This document shows positions 1-6,741 of a stretch of 13,729 nt of DNA, piece after piece. The notes below the pieces were generated by a model. It was not told the DNA's origin. It saw only the letters and a program-made list of their open reading frames with translations, and searched no databases. Position 1 is the first letter of the stretch; the number at the start of each line of letters is the position of its first letter. Made by a program: the position numbers and the translations under genes. This DNA comes from Planctomycetota bacterium (GTDB taxonomy: Bacteria; Planctomycetota; Brocadiia; JAJRTI01), in the NCBI GenBank assembly GCA_024278415.1, contig JAJRTI010000554.1, positions 1-13,729 of the forward strand. The letters are read 5' to 3'.

Positions 1-29
1 GGGCGCGGCTTGCACTGGGCTATGTTGTG

Positions 30-46
30 GCAGCCCTTCGGGCTGC
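30..46. repeat. Perfect short hairpin
   Basis: GCAGCCC (30-36), loop TTC, GGGCTGC (40-46): a perfect 7-bp stem with a 3-base loop. No T-tract follows on either strand, so it is not a canonical intrinsic terminator. It may be part of a dispersed intergenic repeat, but no second copy is present in the window. Confidence 0.5.
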
Positions 47-267
47 GGTGTCCGCGAGGGGTTGCACGCAGGCGAAGAGCCGGGACGTTTGTTGTGAACC
101 TGCCTGAATCCACTTCGAAACTGAAACTCCAGAATGCAATGCGTTGGGATACGTACAATCAGACCTACACCCCATATTATGCCTTGCGCGCGCAGGCGTC
201 AAGGCAATGCCCGCCATGAGTTTTCCCTCGGAGGTCTGCTGATCTGAGCGGCCCATGCCGCTGGCTT

Positions 268-331
268 GTAGTAGGGCGATTTATCGCCCGTTGCTTCGAG
301 CCCAGAGACGGGCGATGAATCGCCCTACTAC
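268..331. repeat. Nested inverted-repeat element (GTAGTAGGGCGAT family)
   Basis: The left arm (268-290) and right arm (309-331) are 23-base inverted repeats with one mismatch. Each arm is itself a hairpin: GGGCGAT-TT-ATCGCCC on the left and GGGCGAT-GA-ATCGCCC on the right. The outer ends read GTAGTAGG and CCTACTAC. The element at 5712-5793 has a similar outer end (GTAGTAGG) and the same architecture, suggesting one family of small intergenic structured repeats. Whether it is mobile (MITE-like) cannot be told from two copies. Confidence 0.7.
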
Positions 332-725
332 GAACAGCCCAACTCGGCCATTCCGCTTGTCTGCACATCACAGTCGTCACAACCTGCCGGCGGCACCGGC
401 CTTGGGATGGGACCGGCGCGTATTCTGGGGAAACTCGTGGATGCCCGCGCCCGTCTGCCCGCATCCTGGCGGCTGCGGCTACGGGTGCGCGCGTCATGGC
501 GCCATCCTCCTGCAAGAGGTGTGAGAACCGGGGAATTGATGAGCGCGCTATGGTACGGGCCTACGCGCGCAGGCGTCAAGCCCCGCGCACGGTGGAGTGC
601 GCCGCAAGCGCGGCGCTTTGGCTCCCGGCGCGCCCGCGCATATGCGCGTGTCGAAATGTCACGCGGGCAAATGTGGTTGTGTGTGCCCGATAGCGGCAAG
701 GACGGCCACGCGCAAGCACTGGGGC

Positions 726-1577
726 TCACGTGTGCGCTGGCGGCTTGTCGGCCATGACCGTATAGCGGAGCACGAACGCGGCCACGATGAAGGCGCCCCC
801 GACCAGGGTCCACACGCTTGGGATCTCGTGCACGATGATGGCCACCCAGAGGGGGTTCAGGACGGGTTCGAGGAGGGTGATGATGCCGGCCTCTTGGGGG
901 CTGACGGTTTGCATGCCCTTGGCGAAGAGGAACCAGCCGAGGCCCAACTGGAACCAGCCAATGATGAGAATCGCCAGCGTCTCTGGCCAGGTGATGGCGA
1001 GGTACGGCCAAGCCAGCGGCAGCAGGAGCAGGGCGCCCCCAAGGTTGCAGACGAACGTGAGGAACGCGGGCTGGAACGAGGCGAGCGCGCTCATGAAGAA
1101 GGCCGCGATGGCGAACGCCACGCCGCTGGCGATGGCGAGGCTGATGCCGAGCGTGTCCTCGGCGCCCCCGCGGCCCACGAAGACGATGGCGATGCCGGCC
1201 ATGCCCAGCACGAGCGCGACGACGTTGTGCCGGTCCGCGCGCTGCTTGAGCACGAGCACGCTGATGAGGAACGCCCAGATGGGCCAGGCGTATTGGAGGA
1301 GGATCGTGTTGGCCGCGGTCGTGACCTTGATCGACCACAAGTAGAGCAAGACGCAGGCCGCATACGCGAGCACGCAGAAGGGGAGCTTGCGGTCATAGCG
1401 CCACGAACTTCGCTTGAGCAGCAGGGCGAAGGCCATGGACGCGAAGACGTTGCGGTAGAACGCGATCGCGAAGGGGTGGACGTCGGTGAGGCACGCCTTG
1501 ACGATGACGCCGCCGGTGCTCCACGCAATGGCGGCGCCGGCGAGGCAGAGGTGGCCGCGGGTGAATCGTCGGAACAT
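726..1577 (-). CDS. EamA/DMT-superfamily transporter (10 TM)
   Basis: Inner-membrane drug/metabolite transporter of the EamA type; the substrate is unknown. From the ATG the protein is 283 aa with about ten hydrophobic segments in two repeated five-helix halves. The first is near residues 9-28 (with AWSTGGVIVK). The second half holds the EamA hallmark EPVLNPLWVAIIV followed by the final helix VGGAFIVAAFVLRY. The family is typically 280-310 aa, so it is full length. A GTG at 1607 would add ten residues, but it lies inside the hairpin at 1599-1625 that probably ends the rplT transcript, so ATG is preferred. Neither start has a clear Shine-Dalgarno. It follows rplT on the same strand, where some bacteria have pheS-pheT; no functional tie to translation is implied. 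Confidence 0.88.
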   Translation of the reverse strand: MFRRFTRGHLCLAGAAIAWSTGGVIVKACLTDVHPFAIAFYRNVFASMAFALLLKRSSWRYDRKLPFCVLAYAACVLLYLWSIKVTTAANTILLQYAWPIWAFLISVLVLKQRADRHNVVALVLGMAGIAIVFVGRGGAEDTLGISLAIASGVAFAIAAFFMSALASFQPAFLTFVCNLGGALLLLPLAWPYLAITWPETLAILIIGWFQLGLGWFLFAKGMQTVSPQEAGIITLLEPVLNPLWVAIIVHEIPSVWTLVGGAFIVAAFVLRYTVMADKPPAHT

Positions 1578-1598
1578 GCGTGCGAGCCCGGAATGGGC

Positions 1599-1625
1599 AA
1601 CGCCCACGCGCGGGGCGTGGGCGTT
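1599..1625 (-). terminator. Perfect 11-bp hairpin after rplT
   Basis: Arms 1599-1609 (AACGCCCACGC) and 1615-1625 are perfectly complementary, with a 5-base loop. The hairpin begins 30 bases beyond the rplT stop on the minus strand. No long T-run follows, so it may be a weak terminator, a processing/stability element, or need Rho. It separates the ribosomal protein genes from the EamA gene. Confidence 0.5.
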
Positions 1626-1655
1626 GATGGGAACGGGCGGGGGGGGAGGGGCCGG

Positions 1656-2009
1656 CTAGACGCTGGCCTTAGCCAACTCGACGATTTCGTCGAACGCGCC
1701 GGGGTCTTGGACGGCCATGTCGGCGAGCATCTTGCGGTTGATGTCGATGTTGGCTTTGTCGAGCGCGCGGACGAACTCGCTGTATTTCATGCCGCGGGCG
1801 CGGACGGCCGCGTTGATGCGGACGATCCACAGGCGGCGCATCTGGCGTTTGCGGTTGCGCCGGTCGCGATAGGCAAAGCTGAGTGCGCGGCGCACGGTCT
1901 CTTCGGCCGTGCGCACCAAGCGGCTCCGGCCGCCGACGTAGCCCTTGGCCGACTTGAGGACGCGGTTGCGTGCACGAGTCCGTGCGGCGCCTTTCTTGGC
2001 TCTTGGCAT
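1656..2009 (-). CDS. rplT: 50S ribosomal protein L20
   Basis: Primary 23S rRNA-binding protein needed early in 50S assembly; in several bacteria it also represses its own operon. The 117-aa product is the standard length. It has the basic N-terminus PRAKKGAARTRARNRVLK, the characteristic GYVGGRSRL, the RDRRNRKRQMRRLWIVRINAA core and the C-terminal FVRALDKANIDINRKMLADMA globular part. The ATG at 2009 is preceded by GGAG (2017-2020) at a 7-base spacing. It lies 44 bases after rpmI in the conserved infC-rpmI-rplT order. One small oddity is GYVGGRSR where many homologues have GyyGrrsr; this is ordinary variation. Confidence 0.98.
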   Translation of the reverse strand: MPRAKKGAARTRARNRVLKSAKGYVGGRSRLVRTAEETVRRALSFAYRDRRNRKRQMRRLWIVRINAAVRARGMKYSEFVRALDKANIDINRKMLADMAVQDPGAFDEIVELAKASV

Positions 2010-2053
2010 CGTGTGACTCCGTAGTAGGGGTTCGCGGGGTAGGGGGGGCAGGC

Positions 2054-2251
2054 TCAGCCGATGCCGAGCATGCGCTTGAGCTTGCGCTCCTCGGTGGAGT
2101 GCACGAGGCCGTCCTTGCGCAGCTTGCGGACACGCTTGCCGCTCTTGGTGCTCATGAGGTGTGAGCGGAACGCCTTCTTCCTCTTGAGTCTTCCGGACTT
2201 CGTCACTTTGACGCGTTTCGCAAGCCCTTTGTGGGTTTTCATCTTAGGCAT
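2054..2251 (-). CDS. rpmI: 50S ribosomal protein L35
   Basis: Small, very basic 50S subunit protein. The 65-aa product begins MPKMKTHKGLAKRVKVTKSG and continues with the family's GRLKRKKAFRSHLMSTKSGKR and RKLRK blocks. It is full length for L35. The ATG at 2251 has AGGA (2259-2262) 7 bases upstream. It lies between infC and rplT in the usual order; a 271-base leader separates it from infC, which leaves room for an internal promoter or an L20-responsive control region. Confidence 0.98.
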   Translation of the reverse strand: MPKMKTHKGLAKRVKVTKSGRLKRKKAFRSHLMSTKSGKRVRKLRKDGLVHSTEERKLKRMLGIG

Positions 2252-2522
2252 GGTGAGATCCTTTGGGGTCGTTCACAAGCAGGAGCTGAGCGCACCTGCC
2301 GATTATGTTATGTCTGTGGTCGGCACAGTCACGACGTGGTTATTGAGCGAGAAGCCGCCCCCTCTTCCACATGGGAGCACATTGGTGGCTACGCGAATTG
2401 GGCATACGCTCGCTTTGTTGCCCGGCCGTGATGGGCACGGGTTTCCATGCAAGGAAAGCAGGGCGCTCAACTCGCTTGCCAAGCGGGGCCCGGCGTGCTT
2501 CAAGGCGCCTGGCAGGCGCAGC
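2252..2522 (-). promoter_or_regulatory. infC-rpmI intergenic leader, possible L20 control region/internal promoter
   Basis: This 271-base gap is long for this cluster. It holds two short perfect hairpins: GCGCCT-GGC-AGGCGC at 2505-2519, just after the infC stop, and CGCTT-GCC-AAGCG at 2473-2485. On the minus strand there is a -10-like CATAAT (2302-2307) with a weak GTGACT (2327-2332) 19 bases upstream. L20-mediated repression through a leader structure before rpmI is known in E. coli and B. subtilis. That this leader does the same is inference; I did not find a convincing L20-binding pseudoknot by eye. Confidence 0.3.
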
Positions 2523-3032
2523 TTACTTCGGTGCGAGAAGCATGTGCATCTTGTTGCGTTCCATCTTTGGCGGAGATTCGACCTTAGCTAAGTCCTCCAG
2601 CTCGGCGGCGAACTGCTTCAGGATCTTCATGCCGATGTCCACGTGGGCCATTTCCCTGCCGCGGAAGAGCATGTTGACGAGCACCTTGTCGCCTCTGCTA
2701 AGGAACCGCACGGCGCGGTCCCTCTTGACCGCCACGTCGTGCTTGTCCGTCTTGGGGCGCAGGCGAACTTCCTTCACCTGTGCCGCTCGATGAAACTTGG
2801 GTCCGGTCTGGTGCGTCTTCTTCTTCTGTTTGTACTTGAACTTCCCGTAGTCCATGATGCGGCAAACCGGGGGATCAGCCCCTGGGGCCACTTCGACTAG
2901 GTCCAGATTCGCGTCCCGGGCCGCTGCCTGGGCGTCCTGGATCGCCATGACGCCGAGCTGATTGCCTTCAGCGTCGATCAGGCGAACCGTGCGCGCGCGG
3001 ATCCGTTCGTTAGTTCTCTGGTCGTGAGCCGT
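2523..3032 (-). CDS. infC: Translation initiation factor IF-3, with a probable ACG start
   Basis: IF-3 binds the 30S subunit, prevents premature subunit joining and enforces start-codon fidelity. The first ATG (2948) would give 141 aa beginning inside the N-domain. The in-frame codons upstream encode typical IF-3 sequence, TNERIRARTVRLIDAEGNQL, so the true start lies further up. The frame is open to a stop near 3159 and contains no ATG, GTG or TTG before 2948. A perfect GGAGGT (3041-3046) sits 8 bases before an in-frame ACG (3030-3032), giving a 169-aa protein of normal IF-3 length. The rest is canonical: PPVCRIMDYGKFKYKQKKK, FRGREMAHVDIG and the C-terminal MLLAPK. E. coli infC uses AUU as part of IF-3 autoregulation, so a rare start here fits that logic. 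ACG itself is an inference. Confidence 0.9.
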   Translation of the reverse strand, partial: TAHDQRTNERIRARTVRLIDAEGNQLGVMAIQDAQAAARDANLDLVEVAPGADPPVCRIMDYGKFKYKQKKKTHQTGPKFHRAAQVKEVRLRPKTDKHDVAVKRDRAVRFLSRGDKVLVNMLFRGREMAHVDIGMKILKQFAAELEDLAKVESPPKMERNKMHMLLAPK

Positions 3033-3040
3033 ACCGTACC

Positions 3041-3046
3041 ACCTCC
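3041..3046 (-). promoter_or_regulatory. Perfect Shine-Dalgarno deciding the infC start
   Basis: GGAGGT on the minus strand, 8 bases before the in-frame ACG at 3032-3030. It is one of the strongest ribosome binding sites in the window, as expected for a gene using a poor start codon. No other in-frame near-cognate codon (CTG at 3075-3077, ATC at 3000-3002) is as well placed. Confidence 0.65.
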
Positions 3047-3132
3047 AGTCCTGGTTTGGTTGCCTCCAACGTGGCAGCGGCTGAACGGCTTGTCGCCGTT
3101 CGGCGCGGAGTCGCTGCTCTGCGAGAGGGCCT

Positions 3133-5046
3133 CTAACGCTTTTGCGAAATACGAGCCTTCATCTCCTCGATGAAGTCGTCAATAGGGCGAGCGCCGACAT
3201 CGCCCTCTTCGCGTGAGCGCACCGACAGGGTACGCTCGCGGATTTCTCGGTCTCCAACAATAAGCATGCAGGGAATCTTGCGGCCGATGGCTTCTCGAAT
3301 CTTCAGGTTCACCTTCTCGTTTCGGGCATCCACTTCGGCGCGTAGGCCCGCGGCCTGCATGAGGCCGGCCGCTTCCTGGGCGTACGCCTGGTGCGCGTCG
3401 GTGATGGGCAGCACGATGGCTTGCACGGGCGCGAGCCACAGCGGAAACGCGCCGGCAAAGTGCTCGAGGAGGCCGCCGATGAAGCGCTCCATCGAACCCA
3501 ACACGGTGCGGTGCACCATGACCGCCTCGTGTTTCTCGCCATCGGGGCCGATGTAGGTCACGCCGAACCGCTTGGGCAGGTTCAGGTCCACCTGAATGGT
3601 GGGCCCTTGCCATTCGCGGCCGAGCGCATCCAGCAACTTCACATCGATCTTGGGAGCGTAGAAGACTCCGCCGCCTTCGTCAACAGTGTACTCCTGGTTG
3701 CGCTGCTTCAGCGCGTCGACAAGCGCTTGGGTCGACCACGCCCATTCCTCGTCGGTGCCCAAAGATTTCTCCGGGCGCGTCGCCAGCACGATCTTGGACT
3801 CGTACTGGAATGCGTTCATCATGAACTCGACCAGATCGAGGATGCCGGCCACTTCGTTGGCGAGCTGCTCCTGGGTGCAGAAGATATGGGAGTCGTCTTG
3901 GGTGAAGCCGCGCACGCGCAGCATGCCGTGCAGCGTGCCGGAGCGTTCGTATCGGTACACGGTGCCCAACTCGGCCATGCGCAAGGGCAGGTCGCGGTAG
4001 CTGTGCACCGACGTCTGGTAGATCTTGATGTGGCCCGGGCAGTTCATGGGCTTGAGCCGGTAGGGCTGCCCGTCGATGTCCATGGCCGAGTACATGTTCT
4101 CGGCGTAGTTCTCCAGATGGCCCGATGTCTCGTAGATCTTCTCGCTCGCGATGTGGGGGGTATAGACCAGCTTGTATCCCCGCTTCATGTGCTCATCGCA
4201 CCAGAAGGTCTCGATCACGTGCCGCACGAGCGCGCCGTTGGGGTGCCAGTGGATCAGGCCCGCGCCCACGTCGTCGTGGGTGCTGAAGAAGTCGAGTTGC
4301 TTGCCCAGCACGCGGTGGTCACGCTTCTTGGCCTCTTGGAGCCGGTCCAGGTGTTGCTTGAGCGCCTTCTTGTCGGGGAACGCGGTGCCGTAGACGCGCT
4401 GGAGCATGATGCCGCGCTGCTCGTCCCCGCGCCAGTAGGCCCCAGCCACGGAGGTGAGCTTGAACGCGCCGATCTTCTTGCTGGTCGGCACGTGGGGGCC
4501 GCGGCACATGTCGAGGAAATCGCCGGTCTGGTAGAAGGACACGGTCCCGCCGTCCTCCATGGCCTCAAGCATCTCGACCTTGTAGTCCTGCCCCTTTTCC
4601 TTCATGAGGGCGATGGCTTCGTCTCTCGCCATCTCCTGGCGCTCGAAGGGCAACTTCTCTTTGGCGATAGCCTTCATCTCGGCCTCGATCTTGGCCAAGT
4701 CGTCCTCGGAGAGCGTCTCCGGCAGATCGAAGTCGTAGTAGAAGCCATCCTCGATCGCGGGGCCGATCGCGAACTTGGCGCCGGGGTAGAGCCGCTGCAC
4801 CGCGGCCGCCATGACGTGCGATGCGCTGTGCCGGAGGACTTCGAGGCCCTCGGGGCTGCTGCCGGTGACGATGGCCAACTCGATGTCCTCGGCCAGCGGC
4901 GTGGTGAGGTCGACCAATTCGCCATTGACCTTGGCCGCGACCGCGGCTTGGGCGAGCCCTTCGCTGATGCCGCGCGCGACGTCGAGCAGCGGAGTCCCTT
5001 GCGGGTGCTCCACTACGGAACCGTCGGGTAGTTTGACGCTAGGCAT
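3133..5046 (-). CDS. thrS: Threonyl-tRNA synthetase
   Basis: Class II synthetase charging tRNA-Thr, cytoplasmic. The 637-aa product has the full bacterial layout. A TGS domain spans about residues 1-60. The editing domain has HSASH (H73, H77) and CRGPH (C181, H185). The catalytic core has zinc ligands C336 (MNCPGH), H387 (DDSHIFC) and H512 (MVHRTVLGSMERF), plus motif 2 RYERSGTLHGMLRVRGFTQ. The C-terminal anticodon-binding domain includes LPITDAHQAYAQ and NLKIREAIGRKIPCMLIVGD. All expected catalytic and editing residues are present. It starts at an ATG with only weak GAGA upstream. It is followed after 100 bases by the infC start and has a leader of about 150 bases after the tRNA terminator, so it probably has its own promoter, which I could not identify. 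Confidence 0.98.
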   Translation of the reverse strand: MPSVKLPDGSVVEHPQGTPLLDVARGISEGLAQAAVAAKVNGELVDLTTPLAEDIELAIVTGSSPEGLEVLRHSASHVMAAAVQRLYPGAKFAIGPAIEDGFYYDFDLPETLSEDDLAKIEAEMKAIAKEKLPFERQEMARDEAIALMKEKGQDYKVEMLEAMEDGGTVSFYQTGDFLDMCRGPHVPTSKKIGAFKLTSVAGAYWRGDEQRGIMLQRVYGTAFPDKKALKQHLDRLQEAKKRDHRVLGKQLDFFSTHDDVGAGLIHWHPNGALVRHVIETFWCDEHMKRGYKLVYTPHIASEKIYETSGHLENYAENMYSAMDIDGQPYRLKPMNCPGHIKIYQTSVHSYRDLPLRMAELGTVYRYERSGTLHGMLRVRGFTQDDSHIFCTQEQLANEVAGILDLVEFMMNAFQYESKIVLATRPEKSLGTDEEWAWSTQALVDALKQRNQEYTVDEGGGVFYAPKIDVKLLDALGREWQGPTIQVDLNLPKRFGVTYIGPDGEKHEAVMVHRTVLGSMERFIGGLLEHFAGAFPLWLAPVQAIVLPITDAHQAYAQEAAGLMQAAGLRAEVDARNEKVNLKIREAIGRKIPCMLIVGDREIRERTLSVRSREEGDVGARPIDDFIEEMKARISQKR

Positions 5047-5071
5047 GGGATTCGTCTCGCAGGTCTTTGAG

Positions 5072-5087
5072 GGCCGTGCTCACGGCC
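5072..5087 (-). other. Hairpin in the thrS leader
   Basis: GGCCGT-GCTC-ACGGCC is a perfect 6-bp stem (7 bp with a 2-base loop) starting 26 bases upstream of the thrS ATG. It is flanked by a second self-complementary GGCCG/CGGCC stretch at 5084-5096. E. coli ThrRS represses its own mRNA by binding tRNA-like stem-loops; whether this structure acts that way is unknown. I see no T-box motif. Confidence 0.3.
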
Positions 5088-5196
5088 GAACGGCCGCGGC
5101 GCCACCGCATCCCCGGGCGCTGCCCCATCCTTGGGCGCGGGCGCTTCCACACGTTTATGGGCATCTTCCGGCCCCGGCGGATCAGGGACATCGCGC

Positions 5197-5242
5197 AAAA
5201 AAGGGCTGCGACGTTGCCTGTCGGGCAAACGTTCGCCAGCCC
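5197..5242 (-). terminator. Intrinsic terminator after tRNA-Val
   Basis: On the minus strand, GGGCTG (5237-5242) pairs with CAGCCC (5203-5208). An inner stem pairs ACGTT-GCC with GGC-AACGT around a CGACA loop, with one bulged T and a small internal loop. A run of six T (5197-5202) follows directly. It begins 28 bases after the tRNA 3' end, so it ends the tRNA transcript and separates it from thrS. Confidence 0.85.
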
Positions 5243-5269
5243 TTCTGCGGAAGGTCGGCATTGAGGGGG

Positions 5270-5343
5270 TGGGCGATAAAGGACTTGAACCTTTGACCTC
5301 CTGCGTGTCGAGCAGGCGCTCTAGCCAACTGAGCTAATCGCCC
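5270..5343 (-). tRNA. tRNA-Val (anticodon GAC), with C33
   Basis: Complete cloverleaf on the minus strand. The acceptor stem GGGCGAT/ATCGCCC has 7 perfect pairs, the D-stem is GCTC/GAGC, the anticodon stem CCTGC/GCAGG, and the T-stem AAAGG/CCTTT closes a TTCAAGT loop. The discriminator is A (5270), as expected for valine, and CCA is not encoded. The 7-base anticodon loop is TCGACAC, putting GAC (5307-5309) at 34-36. Position 33 is C (5310), not the near-universal U. The gene has its own promoter and terminator. Confidence 0.92.
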
Positions 5344-5399
5344 GATTGAAGCCGCCCGGCATACCCTCGTGTCTTGCCAGGCGCCTACAGAAGTCGAGT

Positions 5400-5428
5400 A
5401 TGCTACCACAGGGGCTGTGGCGTGTCAA
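5400..5428 (-). promoter_or_regulatory. Strong sigma70-type promoter for tRNA-Val
   Basis: On the minus strand a consensus -35 TTGACA (5423-5428) is followed by a 17-base spacer and TAGCAT (5400-5405). TGG directly before the -10 gives an extended TGn motif. The predicted start near 5392 gives about 50 bases of 5' leader before the mature tRNA. Confidence 0.75.
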
Positions 5429-5612
5429 GCAAAACCGCCTCCGGCGAGCCCTGTAACGTCGTGATGGGGCAGGAGTTGCCGAACGAGTGGGTGGCCCATG
5501 GCGGGAGGGCTAACTGTACGGGGACAAGCCTCGCGCGGGCGCGCAATCGGAACAAGACGTACGCGCCGCGGGAGCAGACTTGGATATCCCCATTTGGGCC
5601 AATGACCGCGGT

Positions 5613-5642
5613 TTGGCGTCGCCAATACCCAACTGCTATACT
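5613..5642 (+). promoter_or_regulatory. Candidate promoter for the SAM hydrolase-bioA operon
   Basis: TTGGCG (5613-5618), an 18-base spacer, then TATACT (5637-5642) preceded by TGC, which makes an extended -10 (TGCTATACT). A start near 5649 would give a leader of about 290 bases that includes the inverted-repeat element before the ATG at 5940. The -10 matches 5 of 6 and the -35 4 of 6 bases of the sigma70 consensus. Confidence 0.5.
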
Positions 5643-5711
5643 GTGTGAGCCACTTGCAAAACCCCAGTTGTCCTACCTGTGCTGGGGCGCCGAAAGCCGG
5701 CGACGTCGCGT

Positions 5712-5793
5712 TTGTAGTAGGCCCGTGAGGGCCTTCCGCTCGGGTGGCGAATCGCCATCGGCGCAGAGGGCGCCCTAACGGGCGCCACTACAA
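5712..5793. repeat. Structured repeat with three internal hairpins (GTAGT ends)
   Basis: Ends are TTGTAGT (5712-5718) and ACTACAA (5787-5793), a perfect 7-base terminal inverted repeat. Inside are hairpins GGCCC-GTGA-GGGCC (5720-5733), TGGCGA/TCGCCA around 5745-5757, and GGCGCCC-TAAC-GGGCGCC (5769-5786). The outer GTAGTAGG matches the element at 268-331, so the two look like diverged members of one family. As transcribed it would form a multi-stem structure in the leader of the SAM hydrolase gene. Confidence 0.65.
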
Positions 5794-5939
5794 GCGGAGC
5801 GCTCCCGCGCTCGCATCTCGGCGGCGCCGCGTTCGACACCTCCGCCATGCATGATGTTAGGCGCGAGGCCTCGGCCTATTGGGGGTTTGCAAGTCGCTCG
5901 TGTGTTCGCATTCATCTGCTCAAGTGCTCAGGCCCGACC

Positions 5940-6737
5940 ATGTTGCGACCCACCATTACGCTGCTCACGGATTTCGGCCACCAAGACGTATATGTCGGGG
6001 TGATGAAGGGCGTGCTCGCGGAGCGCTGCCCCGACGCCAACGTTGTCGATCTGTGCCATGAGATCCAGCCGCAGAACGTGGCCCAGGCCGCGTATCTGCT
6101 CGAAACGTCGTATGCCTACTTCCCTGCGGCGGCGGTGCACGTGGTTGTGGTGGACCCTGGCGTTGGGACCGAGCGCGGCATCGTGTGCCTGCGCACGCAA
6201 GGGTACACCTTCCTCGCGCCGGACAACGGCGTGCTGGGCCCGATCACCAAGCGCGCGGCCATCGAGGCCCTGGTGAGCGTGACGAACGCGGCCTTCTTTC
6301 TCGACGACGTGAGCGCGACGTTCCACGGCCGGGACATCTTCGCCCCGGTCGCGGCCGCGCTGGCATCGGGCGTCGACCTAGATGAACTGGGGCCGCGCAT
6401 CGAGCGCGTCAAGGCCCTCGATGCGGCTGAGCCGAAGCTGGGCGAGGCCGGCCAACTCCTCGGCCAGGTCATCCACGTGGATCGCTTCGGCAACCTGATC
6501 ACCAACATCACGGCGGACGCACTGCGCGCCTACTGCGACGCGCGCCAGTCCGTCAACGTGCACGTGGGCGCGGTCGGCATTTGCGGCGTGAGCCAGACCT
6601 ATGCGGACGTGGGCCCCGGCGAATGGGTCGCGCTCATCGGCAGCACGAGCCGGCTCGAGATCTCCGTGAACCACGGCGACGCGGCGCGGTTGGCCGGCTG
6701 TGGGATCGGCGCCGTCGTTCGAATCGAGCGAGGATAG
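5940..6737 (+). CDS. SAM hydroxide adenosyltransferase (SAM hydrolase, DUF62)
   Basis: Family enzymes use activated water to split S-adenosylmethionine into adenosine and L-methionine; they are related to fluorinases and chlorinases. From the ATG at 5940 the product is 265 aa, the usual length, beginning MLRPTITLLTDFGHQDVYVG. An upstream in-frame ATG at 5847 would add 31 residues unlike the family, so I rejected it. The hydroxide-generating triad is visible: D72 (VVDPGVG), R79 (GTERG) and H129 (TFHGRD). Other signatures are DLCHEIQPQN, APDNGVLGP and the C-terminal HVDRFGNLITNI. I see no chlorinase/fluorinase-type loop insertion. It sits 4 bases before bioA and is probably co-transcribed. The biological reason for destroying SAM is unclear across the family. 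Confidence 0.93.
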   Translation: MLRPTITLLTDFGHQDVYVGVMKGVLAERCPDANVVDLCHEIQPQNVAQAAYLLETSYAYFPAAAVHVVVVDPGVGTERGIVCLRTQGYTFLAPDNGVLGPITKRAAIEALVSVTNAAFFLDDVSATFHGRDIFAPVAAALASGVDLDELGPRIERVKALDAAEPKLGEAGQLLGQVIHVDRFGNLITNITADALRAYCDARQSVNVHVGAVGICGVSQTYADVGPGEWVALIGSTSRLEISVNHGDAARLAGCGIGAVVRIERG

Positions 6738-6741
6738 CAAC

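Larger units (their letters stand above)
1..725. other. Non-coding stretch downstream of the EamA gene
   Basis: I recognise no protein in either strand here. The open frames are short, rich in Arg/Ala/Pro, and lack motifs or ribosome binding sites. Visible structure: a perfect 7-bp hairpin (arms 30-36 and 40-46, loop TTC), a nested inverted-repeat element at 268-331, and a 17-base direct repeat (187-203 and 564-580, beginning CGCGCGCAGG). It looks like repeat-rich intergenic DNA; a decayed gene cannot be excluded. Confidence 0.55.
5431..5846. other. Divergent intergenic region between tRNA-Val and the SAM hydrolase
   Basis: No credible coding sequence in either strand. It contains a candidate plus-strand promoter (5613-5642) and the structured repeat at 5712-5793, both described separately. 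The divergent transcription units on either side suggest the plus-strand operon is driven from here. Confidence 0.6.

Noticed and set aside
597..2024. 475-aa plus-strand open frame
   Set aside because: It lies opposite the EamA gene and rplT, both clear families. Its product is low-complexity (Asp/Glu/Gly/Arg) without motifs; it is a GC-driven shadow.
3391..5031. 546-aa plus-strand open frame
   Set aside because: Antisense to thrS over its whole length, Val/Leu/His-rich with no domain; shadow of the codon bias in thrS.
5047..5343. T-box or tRNA-linked control of thrS
   Set aside because: The tRNA upstream is valine, a good terminator isolates it, and no specifier loop or T-box sequence is visible in the thrS leader.
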